Source: Methylobacterium fujisawaense (GTDB taxonomy: Bacteria; Pseudomonadota; Alphaproteobacteria; Rhizobiales; Beijerinckiaceae). Taken from it: a stretch of 64,000 nucleotides of DNA. Location of the stretch: NCBI RefSeq assembly GCF_014138435.1, contig NZ_JACJIM010000001.1, positions 620,001-684,000 of the forward strand, written 5' to 3'. Positions 24,685-34,132 of this stretch are shown here, one piece after another. Numbering within the stretch: position 1 is the stretch's first letter; each line of letters begins with the position of its first letter. The translations under genes and the position numbers were made by a program. The notes under the pieces were generated by a model. It ran no database searches, had not been told where the DNA came from, and saw nothing but the letters and a program-made list of their open reading frames with translations.

Positions 24685-25989
24685 ATGGCACAGGGGGTCA
24701 TGACCCTCGTCGAGCCCAGTATCGACGAGACGACGCGGGTCTACCGCAAGGTTACGTGGCGCCTCGTGCCGTTCCTGTTCGCCTGCTACGTCGCGGCCTA
24801 TCTCGACCGCGTCAATGTCGGTTTCGCCAAGCTGCAGATGCTGAGCGACCTGCAGTTCAGCGAAACCGTCTACGGCCTCGGCGCCGGAATCTTCTTTCTC
24901 GGCTACTTCCTGTTCGAGGTGCCGAGCAACATGATCCTCCACAAGGTCGGCGCCCGGATCTGGATCGCCCGGGTCATGCTGAGCTGGGCCGTCATCTCGG
25001 CGGCCATGATGTTCGTGACCTCGCCGACCTGGTTCTACGTCCTGCGCTTCCTGCTGGGCCTCGCCGAGGCGGGCCTGTTCCCGGGCGTGATCCTGTACCT
25101 GACCTACTGGTACCCGTCCGAGCGCCGCGGCGGCATCATCGCCATGTTCATGACCGGCATCCCGATCGCCGGCCTGATCGGCGGACCGGTCTCCGGCTGG
25201 ATCATGAACGCGTTTGCCGGCACGGGCGGCCTCGCGGGCTGGCAGTGGCTGTTCCTGATCGAGGCGCTTCCGTCCGTCGTGCTGGGCTTCTGCGTCCTCG
25301 CCTATCTCGACGACGGCATCCAGAAGGCCAAGTGGCTGAGCGCCGACGAGAAGGCGCTGCTCGCCCACAATGTCGCCGCCGACGGCGCCTCCGTGACCGC
25401 GCACCGATTCCGGGACGGCTTCACCAGCGGCTGGGTCTGGCTGCTCTGCGGGATCTACTTCTTCTTCATCATGGGCCTCTACGGCGTCGGCTTCTGGCTG
25501 CCGACCCTGATCAAGGGCGCGGGCGTCTCCGACCCGCTGCAGATCGGCCTCCTGACCATGCTGCCCTACGGCGCCGCCGCCGTGGCGATGATCACGGTCG
25601 GGCGCCTGTCCGACGCGGCCCGGGAGCGGCGCTGGCACATCACGGTGCCGGGCCTCGTCGGGGTGGCGGGCTGGCTGGTCAGCATCCGGTTCAGCACGGA
25701 CCTCGTGATCGCCGAGGCGGCGCTCACCGTGGCGACGATCGGCGTGCTGGTGACGCTCGCCCAGTTCTGGTGCCTGCCGACCGCCATCCTGGCGGGGGCG
25801 GCCGCCGCCACCGGCATCGCGGTGATCAACTCGGTCGGCAACCTCGCGGGCTTCGTGAGCCCCTACCTGATCGGCTGGATCATCGACACCACCAAGTCCA
25901 CGAGCCTCGGCGTCTACACCCTCGCCGCGTGCCTCGCCCTGGGCAGCCTCCTGGCGCTGACGGTGCCCAAGCGCCTCGTCAACCGCTGA
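24685..25989 (+). CDS. MFS transporter, anion:cation symporter (ACS) family
   Basis: This 434-residue, 12-helix transporter has the ACS features: AYLDRVNVGFAKLQM after helix 1, FEVPSNMILHKVGARIWIARVM, and AEAGLFPGVILYLTYWYP in helix 4. ACS members import organic anions such as tartrate, hexuronates, phthalate or 4-hydroxyphenylacetate. The start follows GGGAGACATCGGA. It forms an operon with the class II aldolase 32 bases downstream, and the divergent LysR regulator probably controls it. Confidence 0.9.
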   Translation: MAQGVMTLVEPSIDETTRVYRKVTWRLVPFLFACYVAAYLDRVNVGFAKLQMLSDLQFSETVYGLGAGIFFLGYFLFEVPSNMILHKVGARIWIARVMLSWAVISAAMMFVTSPTWFYVLRFLLGLAEAGLFPGVILYLTYWYPSERRGGIIAMFMTGIPIAGLIGGPVSGWIMNAFAGTGGLAGWQWLFLIEALPSVVLGFCVLAYLDDGIQKAKWLSADEKALLAHNVAADGASVTAHRFRDGFTSGWVWLLCGIYFFFIMGLYGVGFWLPTLIKGAGVSDPLQIGLLTMLPYGAAAVAMITVGRLSDAARERRWHITVPGLVGVAGWLVSIRFSTDLVIAEAALTVATIGVLVTLAQFWCLPTAILAGAAAATGIAVINSVGNLAGFVSPYLIGWIIDTTKSTSLGVYTLAACLALGSLLALTVPKRLVNR

Positions 25990-26021
25990 CGCCCTCCCCT
26001 CACCCGACGAAAGGATACGCC

Positions 26022-26885
26022 ATGCTCGACGATCATTCCCACGACGCGCCCGTCGCCCTCGACCTGCCCGACGACGATGCCGGCCGCAAGCGGACCTCGA
26101 TCTACCAGCCGGAGCAGGCCGGCCTGATCTTCCCGGAGATCCCGGAATTCGCCAACCACGCCGAGGCGCGCGACTACCGCAAGAAGCACCTCGTGGCCGC
26201 CTGCCGCGCCTTCGCGATGCACGGCTTCGACTACGGCTTCGCCGGGCACCTGACGATCCGCGACCCGGAGCGTCCGGAGCTCTACTGGACCAACCCGATG
26301 TGCGTGCACTTCTCGCAGGTGCGGATGTCGAACCTGATCCTGGCCGACCACAAGGGCCGGGTGGTCGAGGGGCGCCACGCCATCAACCGGGCGGGCTTCG
26401 TCCTCCACGCCGCCGTGCACGACGAGTACCCCGAGGTCATGGCGATGTGCCACGCGCACACCACTTACGGCACCGCGTGGTGCGCCACCGGCCGGCCCCT
26501 CGACATGATCAGCCAGGACGCGGCGGCCTTCTACAACAGCCACGCGGTGATCGGCGCCTCGGCCGGCGCCGTGGCGGTGGAGAAGGAGAGCGGCCTCTCG
26601 GTCGCCCAGCAGATCGGCCGCAACCGCGGCGTGCTGCACCAGAACCACGGCCTGCTGACCTGCTCGCACCACAGCATCGACGACGCGGCCTTCTGGTTCA
26701 TCGCCCTGGAGCGGGCCTGCAAGCAGCAGCTCCTCGTCGAGGCCTCCGGCATCAAGCCGCAGCTCCTCTCGGAGAAGACCGCCCACTACAGCCGCGAGCA
26801 TGTCGGCAGCGACTATATCGGCTGGCTGCACTTCCAGACGCTGTACAACCACATCGCCGAGACCCAGCCCGACATGTTCGCCTGA
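26022..26885 (+). CDS. Class II aldolase/adducin family protein
   Basis: The 287-residue protein carries the zinc site of class II (fuculose-phosphate-type) aldolases: CHAHTTYGTAWC provides two histidines at about residues 146 and 148, and NHGLL with HHSI provides the third near 208. The catalytic acid near the start of the fold is replaced by H/N residues around AGHLTIRDP. Members without clear aldolase activity include decarboxylases and epimerases. An N-terminal extension of about 45 acidic residues precedes the domain. It is coupled to the ACS transporter, so it probably acts on the imported acid. Confidence 0.85.
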   Translation: MLDDHSHDAPVALDLPDDDAGRKRTSIYQPEQAGLIFPEIPEFANHAEARDYRKKHLVAACRAFAMHGFDYGFAGHLTIRDPERPELYWTNPMCVHFSQVRMSNLILADHKGRVVEGRHAINRAGFVLHAAVHDEYPEVMAMCHAHTTYGTAWCATGRPLDMISQDAAAFYNSHAVIGASAGAVAVEKESGLSVAQQIGRNRGVLHQNHGLLTCSHHSIDDAAFWFIALERACKQQLLVEASGIKPQLLSEKTAHYSREHVGSDYIGWLHFQTLYNHIAETQPDMFA

Positions 26886-26933
26886 GGCCCGGCGGGCGCC
26901 GCCCCCGCGCGGACGGCGCCGCGACGCGCATCG

Positions 26934-26955
26934 GGGCCGGCCGCGAGGCCGGCCC
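26934..26955 (+). terminator. Terminator of the MFS/aldolase operon
   Basis: GGGCCGGCC and GGCCGGCCC form a perfect 9-bp stem with a GCGA tetraloop, about 50 bases after the stop. The core GGCCGCGAGGCC is identical to that of the terminator at 21039-21064. Confidence 0.65.
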
Positions 26956-26961
26956 TGCCGC

Positions 26962-26991
26962 TATGGGCCGGTATGGGCCGGTATGGGCCGG
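26962..26991. repeat. Three tandem copies of TATGGGCCGG
   Basis: The 10-base unit occurs three times without a mismatch directly after the terminator and before the CoA-transferase gene. The number of copies is likely to vary between strains through slippage. Confidence 0.85.
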
Positions 26992-27111
26992 CGCCCGGAC
27001 GGCGCCGTCCGGATGGAGCGGGGAGCCGGTCCGTCCTGCCCATCAGCGGTACAAGATTGATTCATCCGTCGGCGGCCGCCACCCTGCACAGGTCATGTGA
27101 GGGCCGCGACC

Positions 27112-28554
27112 ATGCGCAAGCGACACGCCGACGAGGACGCCCTGCGGTCGATCTTCGCGGAGGCGCTGGCAGCCCTGGCGCTGCCGCCCGATGCCGGAGA
27201 CCGGCTGACGGTCACCGGCACGGAGAGCCTGCCGTCCTGCTTCCCCGTCACGGAGCTGGCGACGGCGGCGATCGGTGCCGCCGGCCTCGCCGTCTCCGAA
27301 CTTCTGGGCCTGTTCGGAGATGCGCCCGCCGTGACGGTGGACCGGCATCTCGCCTCGGCGTGGTTCGGCCCGTCGGTGCGGCCGCGCGGATGGACAATGC
27401 CGGCCGCCTGGGACCCGATCGCCGGCGACTACCGGGCGGCGGACGGCTGGATCCGGCTGCACACCAACGCGCCCCACCATCGCGCCGCCGCCCTCTCGGT
27501 GCTTGACTGTCCGGGCGACCGGCAGGCGGTTGCGGCCGCCGTGGCCCGGGAGACGGCCGAGACCCTGGAATCGGCGATCCTGCGCGCGGGGGGCTGCGCC
27601 GCGGCGATGCGCAGCCTGGAGGCGTGGCAGCGACTGGACCAGGGCCGGGCGGTCCGGGCCGAGCCCCTCGTGGCGGTCACGGAGGCGCCCGGCCACGACT
27701 CCGGACGGTGGCGCCCGGACCCGGCCCGTCCCCTCGCGGGGATCCGGGTCCTCGACCTGACCCGCATCCTGGCGGGGCCTGTGGCCACGCGCTTCCTGGC
27801 CGGGCTGGGCGCCGACGTCCTGAGAATCGACCCGCCCGGCTGGGACGAGCCGTCCCTGGCGCCCGACGTCACCCTGGGCAAGGTCTGCACCCGGCTCGAC
27901 CTCCATCGGGCCGCCGACCGACAGCGGTTCGAGGGGCTGCTCTCGGAGGCGGACATCCTAGTCCATGGATACCGCCCGGATGCCCTGGAGCGGCTCGGCT
28001 ACGGGGAGAAGCATCGCCGGGCGTTCAATCCGAACCTGATCGACGTCACGCTCTGCGCCTATGGCTGGACCGGGCCCTGGGCCGGCCGGCGCGGCTTCGA
28101 CAGCCTCGTCCAGATGTCGGCCGGCATCGCGGCGGCCGGACAGTGCTGGAAACAGGCCGACCCGCCGGTGCCGCTGCCCGTCCAGGCGCTCGACCACGCC
28201 ACCGGCTATCTGATGGCGGCAGCGTCCATACGGGGCCTGATCGCCCGGTTGCGGGAGGGGCGCGCCGTCACCGCGAAGCTCTCCCTGGCCCGCACGGCGT
28301 TTCTGCTCACCGACCATGCCGGCGGCGCACCGGGGCCCGCCTTCAGCGGAGATCAGGATCGGGACTTCTTACCAAAGATCGAACACACGGCGTGGGGATC
28401 CGCCCTCAGGCTGTACGCGCCCGCGCGGATCGACGGCGTTCCCCTGCGATGGGATAGGCCCGCCCGAGATCTCGGATCTACGGAGGCTGCACTGGTTTCC
28501 AATTTCGATAGCGCGCAATTTTCCAGCCCGAACAGCAGCCGCGCTATAAATTGA
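27112..28554 (+). CDS. CoA transferase family III (CaiB/BaiF-like) protein
   Basis: The 480-residue protein contains the family III CoA-transferase core in its second half: PLAGIRVLDLTRILAGPVATRFLAGLGADVLRIDPP, then ADILVHGYRPDALERLGYG and the GWTGPWAGRRGFDSLVQMSAG stretch. The usual catalytic aspartate after the first motif is not obvious (TLGKVCTRLDLH replaces the N-x-x-K-x-S/D-I region in part). The N-terminal half looks like a degenerate second copy of the fold. Together these suggest a divergent member, perhaps a two-domain racemase or transferase. The ATG at 27112 is preferred to a GTG at 27097. The gene stands alone. Confidence 0.75.
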   Translation: MRKRHADEDALRSIFAEALAALALPPDAGDRLTVTGTESLPSCFPVTELATAAIGAAGLAVSELLGLFGDAPAVTVDRHLASAWFGPSVRPRGWTMPAAWDPIAGDYRAADGWIRLHTNAPHHRAAALSVLDCPGDRQAVAAAVARETAETLESAILRAGGCAAAMRSLEAWQRLDQGRAVRAEPLVAVTEAPGHDSGRWRPDPARPLAGIRVLDLTRILAGPVATRFLAGLGADVLRIDPPGWDEPSLAPDVTLGKVCTRLDLHRAADRQRFEGLLSEADILVHGYRPDALERLGYGEKHRRAFNPNLIDVTLCAYGWTGPWAGRRGFDSLVQMSAGIAAAGQCWKQADPPVPLPVQALDHATGYLMAAASIRGLIARLREGRAVTAKLSLARTAFLLTDHAGGAPGPAFSGDQDRDFLPKIEHTAWGSALRLYAPARIDGVPLRWDRPARDLGSTEAALVSNFDSAQFSSPNSSRAIN

Positions 28555-28824
28555 TCAATCCATCTAATATTTTTGCACCGGCGACATTACGCGACCCTTG
28601 ACATCGATCCGCGTCGTCTGGCAATCGGCACGTACGATATGCATGACACTATGTTAATATATTCAAAAATTTGTAAAAAAAGAACAGAAAATTCCTGAAG
28701 ATCTCGATTTGGCAACAGTCCATCAAGCAACAGGGAATATTAATACGATTTACCTCAAAGCACATCCGTTTCGCCGACCCAGACTTGCTCTGTGCCATAC
28801 GGTTCGACACCGAGAAGGATGACG

Positions 28825-30282
28825 ATGCCCGCGTCTGCCCCGGACCATCCTGTCCTGCGCGAAATCCCGATCGGCATCTCCGCCACGGGGACACGCCGCG
28901 AGACGGATTCGATGGGGGCGATCGACGTTCCGGCGGACCGCTACTGGGGGGCGCAGACGCAGCGCTCGCTCCAGCATTTCTCGATCGGCAACGATCGCAT
29001 GCCCAAGCGGGTCTATCACGCCTACGGCTACGTCAAGAAGGCCGCGGCCCTGGTCAACGCCGCGGCCGGACGCCTGGAGGACTGGCGGGCGCAGGCCATC
29101 GTCCGGGCCGCCGACGAGACGATCGCGGGAAAGCTCGACGCGCATTATCCGCTCTACGTCTGGCAGACCGGCTCCGGCACCCAGTCCAACATGAACGTCA
29201 ACGAGGTGCTGTCGAACCGCGCGATCCAGCTCCTCGGCGGTGAACTCGGCTCCAAGAGCCCGGTCCACCCGAACGACCACGTCAACATGGGCCAGTCGTC
29301 GAACGACACCTTCCCGACCGCGATGCACATCGCGACGGTGCTGGAACTCGACGAGGTGCTCCTCCCGCAGGCGCACGCCCTTGCCGACGCGATCGACGCG
29401 AAGGCGCAGGCCTGGATGGATGTGGTCAAGACCGGCCGCACTCATCTTCAGGATGCGACGCCGTTGACGGTCGGCCAGGAATGGTCGGGCTACGTGGAGC
29501 AGATGCGCGACGCGCTGGCCGGAGTCGCGGCGTCGCGGGCCGGGCTCTACAAGCTCGCGGCCGGCGGCACCGCGGTCGGCACCGGCCTCAACGCCCCGGA
29601 GGGCTTCAGCGCGGAGATCGCCGGCCAGATCGCCGCGCTGACCGGCAAGCCGTTCGTCACGGCGCCCAACAAGTTCGCCGCCCAAGGCTCCCTCGACGCC
29701 ATGGTCGCCGCCATGGCGGCGGTGCGCGGGCTCGCGGTCGCGCTGATGAAGATCGCCAACGACATGCGCTGGCTCGCCTCGGGGCCGCGCTGCGGTCTCG
29801 GCGAATTGCTGCTGCCCGCCAACGAGCCGGGCTCCTCGATCATGCCCGGCAAGGTCAACCCGACCCAGTGCGAGGCCATGGTGATGGTCTGCATCCAAGT
29901 GATCGGCGAGGACAACGCCGTCGCCTTCGCGGGCGCGCAGGGCAACTTCGAGTTGAACGCGATGCGCCCGATCATCATCAACAACACGCTGCACGCGATC
30001 CGCGTGCTGGGCGATGCCTGCGAGAAATTCCGGACCTACTCGGTCGCGGGCACGGAGCTCAACCGGAAGCGGATCGACGAGACCGTGAACCAGTCGCTGA
30101 TGCTGGTCACGGCCCTGTCGCCGGTGATCGGCTATGACCTCGCATCCAAAATCGCCCACCGCGCCAACGACGAGGGTACGACGCTGCGCGAGGCCGCCCT
30201 GGCCGAGGGCGTTCCGGCCGAGCGCTTCGACGCGGTGTGCGATCCCAAGACCATGACCGGCCACGGGCTGGCCGGCGCCTGA
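28825..30282 (+). CDS. fumC: Fumarate hydratase, class II
   Basis: FumC interconverts fumarate and malate in the citric acid cycle without an iron-sulfur cluster, which makes it oxidation-tolerant. The 485-residue protein shows [23 protein letters not shown] at the start, SGTQSNMN, the [11 protein letters not shown] site and the fumarase/lyase signature [13 protein letters not shown] (336-348). It has about 23 extra residues before the usual N-terminus. The ATG at 28825 sits 6 bases after GAAGG; another ATG six bases earlier is in frame. The AT-rich 270 bases upstream (28555-28824) probably hold the promoter of the whole run of genes down to 39663. Confidence 0.95.
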   Translation: MPASAPDHPVLREIPIGISATGTRRETDSMGAIDVPADRYWGAQTQRSLQHFSIGNDRMPKRVYHAYGYVKKAAALVNAAAGRLEDWRAQAIVRAADETIAGKLDAHYPLYVWQTGSGTQSNMNVNEVLSNRAIQLLGGELGSKSPVHPNDHVNMGQSSNDTFPTAMHIATVLELDEVLLPQAHALADAIDAKAQAWMDVVKTGRTHLQDATPLTVGQEWSGYVEQMRDALAGVAASRAGLYKLAAGGTAVGTGLNAPEGFSAEIAGQIAALTGKPFVTAPNKFAAQGSLDAMVAAMAAVRGLAVALMKIANDMRWLASGPRCGLGELLLPANEPGSSIMPGKVNPTQCEAMVMVCIQVIGEDNAVAFAGAQGNFELNAMRPIIINNTLHAIRVLGDACEKFRTYSVAGTELNRKRIDETVNQSLMLVTALSPVIGYDLASKIAHRANDEGTTLREAALAEGVPAERFDAVCDPKTMTGHGLAGA

Positions 30283-30328
30283 ACCCGCCGGGACCATCCG
30301 TCGGGGCCCCTCAGCTGAGCGAGACACC

Positions 30329-32056
30329 ATGAGCACGAAGGTCGCCGATCTGTTCGTCCGGGCGCTGGCGCAGGCCGGCGTGAAGCGCATCTACGGCGTC
30401 GTCGGCGACAGCCTCAACGGGCTGACCGAGGCCCTGCGCCAGGACGGCTCGATTGCCTGGATCCACACGCGCCACGAGGAGAGCGCCGCCTTCGCGGCCG
30501 GCGCCGAGGCGCACCTGACCGGCGACCTCGCGGTCTGCGCCGGCTCCTGCGGGCCGGGCAACCTCCACCTGATCAACGGCCTGTTCGACGCGCACCGCTC
30601 CCGCGTGCCGGTGCTGGCCATCGCGGCCCAGATCCCCTCGGCGGAGATCGGCCGGGGCTACTTCCAAGAGACCCACCCGCAGAACCTGTTCCAGGAATGC
30701 AGCCACTATTGCGAACTGGTCTCCTCGCCGGCCCAGCTGCCCGGCGTGATCGAGACCGCGATCCGCGTCGCCGTCGCCGAGCGCGGGGTCGCCGTGGTGG
30801 TGATCCCCGGCGATGTCGGCCTCATGGCCATGCCGGGGAACGCGCCCGAACTCTCCGCCGCCCTGGTGCCGCCCCCGCCCGTGGTGCGCCCGCGCGACGC
30901 CGACCTCGATGCGCTGGCCGGGATGCTCAACGATGCCGGCCGCGTGACCCTGTTCTGCGGCCGCGGCTGCGCCGGCGCCCACGCGGAGCTGCTGCAGCTC
31001 GCCGAGGCGCTGAAGGCGCCGGTGGTCCACGCGCTGGGCGGCAAGGAATACGTCGAGTGGGACAATCCCTACGACGTCGGCATGACCGGGCTGATCGGCT
31101 TCTCGTCGGGCTACCGGGCGATGCTCGACTGCGACACCCTGCTTCTGCTCGGCACCAGCTTCCCCTACCGCCAGTTCTACCCGGAGGACGCCAAGATCGC
31201 GCAGGTCGACCTGCGGGCCGAAAGCCTGGGGCGCCACTGCCGGATCGATCTCGGCCTGATCGGCGACGTCGGCGCGACGATCACGGCGCTGCTGCCGAAG
31301 CTGCAGGCGAAGACCGACCGGGCGCATCTCGACGACAGCCTCGCCCATTACCGCAAAGCCCGCGCCGGGCTCGACGCCCTGGCGGCGGGCAAGCCCGGCG
31401 GCAAGATCCACCCGCAATACGTCGCCCGGACGCTCAGCGAGGCGGCCTCCGAGGACGCGGTGTTCACGTTCGACGTCGGCACGCCGACGATCTGGGCGGC
31501 CCGCTACCTCGCCATGAACGGCAAGCGCCGGCTGATCGGCTCGCTCAACCACGGCTCCATGGCCAACGCCCTGCCGCAGGCGATCGGCGCGCAGGCGGCC
31601 TATCCCGGGCGGCAGATCATCTCGTTCTCCGGCGACGGCGGCTTCGCCATGCTGATGGGCGACCTGCTGACCCTCAACCAGCACAAGCTGCCGGTGAAGA
31701 TCGTGGTGCTGAACAACGGCACCCTGGGCTTCGTCGAGATGGAGATGAAGGCCGCGGGCTTCCTCGAGACCGGCGTCGAACTGGTGAACCCGGACTTCGC
31801 CGCCATGGCGCGCGGGGCCGGCATCTTCGCCCGGCGCGTCGAGGATCCGGCCGAACTGCCGGACGCGATGCGCGCGCTGCTCGACCACGACGGTCCGGCC
31901 CTCCTCGACGTCGTCTCGGCCCGCCAGGAACTGTCGATGCCGCCGAAGGTCGGCCTCGAGCAGGTGACGGGCTTCGGGATGTGGCTCGCCAAGGCGGTGA
32001 TCGACGGGCGCGGGACCGAGATCGTCGACCTCGCCAAGACCAACCTCTGGCGCTGA
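30329..32056 (+). CDS. poxB: Pyruvate dehydrogenase (quinone), thiamine-diphosphate dependent
   Basis: PoxB decarboxylates pyruvate to acetate and CO2 and passes the electrons to ubiquinone at the membrane. The 575-residue protein has the three thiamine-enzyme domains: the PYR domain with the activating glutamate in [10 protein letters not shown], the FAD/central domain with [13 protein letters not shown], and the PP domain with GDGG at 435 and NN at 462-463, the thiamine-diphosphate binding motif. The C-terminus ends in a short amphipathic stretch ([13 protein letters not shown]), which in PoxB binds lipids when active. It follows fumC by 46 bases, and a cupin gene follows. Confidence 0.9.
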   Translation: MSTKVADLFVRALAQAGVKRIYGVVGDSLNGLTEALRQDGSIAWIHTRHEESAAFAAGAEAHLTGDLAVCAGSCGPGNLHLINGLFDAHRSRVPVLAIAAQIPSAEIGRGYFQETHPQNLFQECSHYCELVSSPAQLPGVIETAIRVAVAERGVAVVVIPGDVGLMAMPGNAPELSAALVPPPPVVRPRDADLDALAGMLNDAGRVTLFCGRGCAGAHAELLQLAEALKAPVVHALGGKEYVEWDNPYDVGMTGLIGFSSGYRAMLDCDTLLLLGTSFPYRQFYPEDAKIAQVDLRAESLGRHCRIDLGLIGDVGATITALLPKLQAKTDRAHLDDSLAHYRKARAGLDALAAGKPGGKIHPQYVARTLSEAASEDAVFTFDVGTPTIWAARYLAMNGKRRLIGSLNHGSMANALPQAIGAQAAYPGRQIISFSGDGGFAMLMGDLLTLNQHKLPVKIVVLNNGTLGFVEMEMKAAGFLETGVELVNPDFAAMARGAGIFARRVEDPAELPDAMRALLDHDGPALLDVVSARQELSMPPKVGLEQVTGFGMWLAKAVIDGRGTEIVDLAKTNLWR

Positions 32057-32086
32057 CGCGCCGATCCCAAGCTGGAGGTCAGCCCG

Positions 32087-32482
32087 ATGATCCGCTGCGT
32101 TCGCATCTGGACCGGTGACGACGGCAATTCCCACTTCGCGGAGGGCGTCATCGCCCTGCCCCACGGCGAGCGCGGCGACATCCTCAGCGGCACGACCGAC
32201 GTGGTCTCGATCTCCTTCCGGGAGACGCAGGCCGGCGGCACCTACGCGTGGCATGCGGCCCCGACCCGCCAGTTCGTCATTACCCTGCGCGGCACCCTCG
32301 ACTTCCAGACGAAGGCCGGGGCGCATTTCACGATCCGGCCCGGCGACATCCTCATCGCCGAGGACACGGCCGGCTCCGGCCATTCCTGGCGCCTCGTCGA
32401 CGACGAGCCCTGGTGCCGGGCCTACGTGATCCTCGCCCCCGGCGCCGAGGCCCGGCTGCCCTTCGTCCCGAACGCCCAGTGA
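32087..32482 (+). CDS. Cupin-domain protein
   Basis: The 131-residue protein is a single cupin barrel. The first cupin motif reads GGTYAWHAAPTRQFVITLRGTLDF with fewer metal histidines than usual, and the second reads PGDILIAEDTAGSGHSW. The metal site looks incomplete (one His in each motif), so a binding or sensing role is as likely as catalysis. It lies tightly between poxB and mqo (30 and 31 bases), so it is probably part of the same transcript. Confidence 0.8.
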   Translation: MIRCVRIWTGDDGNSHFAEGVIALPHGERGDILSGTTDVVSISFRETQAGGTYAWHAAPTRQFVITLRGTLDFQTKAGAHFTIRPGDILIAEDTAGSGHSWRLVDDEPWCRAYVILAPGAEARLPFVPNAQ

Positions 32483-32513
32483 GTTCCCCCGAACCGGTGC
32501 CAGGAGTTCCGCG

Positions 32514-34025
32514 ATGGCCGGCCTAAGCGACGACGACACTCCCGACGTGGTGCTCATCGGCGCCGGGATCATGAGCGCGACCTTCGGCACGGTCCTGAAG
32601 GAGCTGGAGCCGTCGCTGCGGATCGCGATGTTCGAGACGCTCCACGACTGCGCGCAGGAGAGCTCGGAGGGCTGGAACAACGCCGGCACCGGCCACGCGG
32701 CCAATTGCGAGTTGAACTACACGCCCCAGCGCCCCGACGGCAGCGTCGACATCGCCAAGGCCCTGGAGGTCAACACCGAGTTCGACATCTCGCGCCAGCT
32801 CTGGGCGCATCTCGTGCGGAAGGGCGCGATCCCCGATCCCCGCGCCTTCATCCATCCCTGCCCGCACATGAGCTTCGTCTGGGGGGCCGAGAACGTCGCG
32901 TTCCTCAAGGCGCGCTACGCCGCGATGTCGGCGCACCATTGCTATCACGGCATGGAATACAGCGAGGATCCGCAGGTCATCGCCGGCTGGGCGCCGCTGA
33001 TCATCGAGGGCCGCGCCCCCGGCGAGCCCATCGCCGCCACCCGGATCGTCACAGGGACGGATGTCGATTACGGCGCCCTCACGCACCTGCTGGTCAAGCA
33101 GCTCGCGGCGCAGCCCGGCTTTTCCGTGCACTACAACCGGAAGGTCGTCGCCCTCGACCGGGTCGACGACGGCCGCTGGGCCGTCACCGTCGAGGACACC
33201 TACGACGGCACGCGCCAGACCGTGACGGCGAAGTTCGTGTTCATCGGCGCGGGCGGCGGCTCGCTGCCGCTGCTGCAGGCCTCGAAGATCCCGGAGGGGC
33301 GCGGCTACGGCGGCTTCCCGGTCTCCGGCATCTGGCTGCGCTGCGACGTTGACGCGGTCAGCGCGCGCCACCACGCCAAGGTCTACGGCAAGGCGGCCTC
33401 CGGCTCGCCGCCGATGTCGGTGCCCCACCTCGACACCCGCATCATCGGCGGCAAGCGCTCGCTGCTGTTCGGACCCTATGCGGGCTTCTCGTCGCGCTTC
33501 CTCAAGCACGGCGCGCTCACGGACCTGTTCACCGCGCTGACCCCGCACAACATCGTGCCGCTGCTCGACGTCGCCAAGGACAACGTCGCGCTGACCGAGT
33601 ACCTCGTGGGCCAAGTGCTCCAGAGTTCCGACCACCAGTTCGCGACCCTGAAGCAGTTCTTCCCCAAGGCGCTGAAGCAGGACTGGACGTCGGCGGTCGC
33701 CGGCCAGCGGGTGCAGACGATCAAGCCGACCGGCCAGTCGAACCCGCTGGAGGAGGGCTACCTCGAGTTCGGCACCGAGCTCGTGGCCGCCGCCGACCAC
33801 TCGATCTGCGCGCTGCTCGGCGCCTCGCCGGGCGCCTCGACGGCGGCCTTCATCGCGGTCGAGGTGCTGGAGAAGTGCTTCGCCGACCGGCTGACGCCGG
33901 AGGGCTGGCTGCCCCGCCTCAAGGCCGTGATCCCGACCTACGGCATCGACCTCAAGCAGGATGCCGAGGCCTGCCGGCGCAGCCGGGCCGAGACGGCACC
34001 GATCCTGAGGATCGACACCGTCTGA
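32514..34025 (+). CDS. mqo: Malate:quinone oxidoreductase
   Basis: Mqo oxidises malate to oxaloacetate with FAD and delivers the electrons to the quinone pool, replacing or by-passing NAD-linked malate dehydrogenase. The 503-residue protein starts with the FAD-binding motif VVLIGAGIMSATFG (13-26) and has the family stretches QESSEGWNNAGTGHAANCELNY, FIGAGGGSLPLLQ and GASPGASTA. The length matches the family. The gene sits between poxB/cupin and the bd oxidase genes, which together would form a short quinone-linked chain. Confidence 0.95.
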   Translation: MAGLSDDDTPDVVLIGAGIMSATFGTVLKELEPSLRIAMFETLHDCAQESSEGWNNAGTGHAANCELNYTPQRPDGSVDIAKALEVNTEFDISRQLWAHLVRKGAIPDPRAFIHPCPHMSFVWGAENVAFLKARYAAMSAHHCYHGMEYSEDPQVIAGWAPLIIEGRAPGEPIAATRIVTGTDVDYGALTHLLVKQLAAQPGFSVHYNRKVVALDRVDDGRWAVTVEDTYDGTRQTVTAKFVFIGAGGGSLPLLQASKIPEGRGYGGFPVSGIWLRCDVDAVSARHHAKVYGKAASGSPPMSVPHLDTRIIGGKRSLLFGPYAGFSSRFLKHGALTDLFTALTPHNIVPLLDVAKDNVALTEYLVGQVLQSSDHQFATLKQFFPKALKQDWTSAVAGQRVQTIKPTGQSNPLEEGYLEFGTELVAAADHSICALLGASPGASTAAFIAVEVLEKCFADRLTPEGWLPRLKAVIPTYGIDLKQDAEACRRSRAETAPILRIDTV

Positions 34026-34036
34026 CACTTCCGCGA

Positions 34037-34054
34037 GGCGCGGTTCCCCGCGCC
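34037..34054 (+). terminator. Hairpin between mqo and cydA
   Basis: GGCGCGG and CCGCGCC form a 7-bp stem around TTCC, 12 bases after the mqo stop codon and about 80 bases before cydA. It may partly terminate the upstream transcript or stabilise its end. Confidence 0.42.
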
Positions 34055-34132
34055 CCGCCGGCGGACATCTGAGGGTGCGACGCGCCCGAGCGGGGGCGGC
34101 GGACCGGCGAGCTTCGGCTGGAGAGAGGAACG

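Noticed and set aside
30311-32704. A 797-residue open frame on the minus strand across poxB
   Set aside because: Antisense to PoxB with its conserved thiamine motif; composition is that of a shadow frame.
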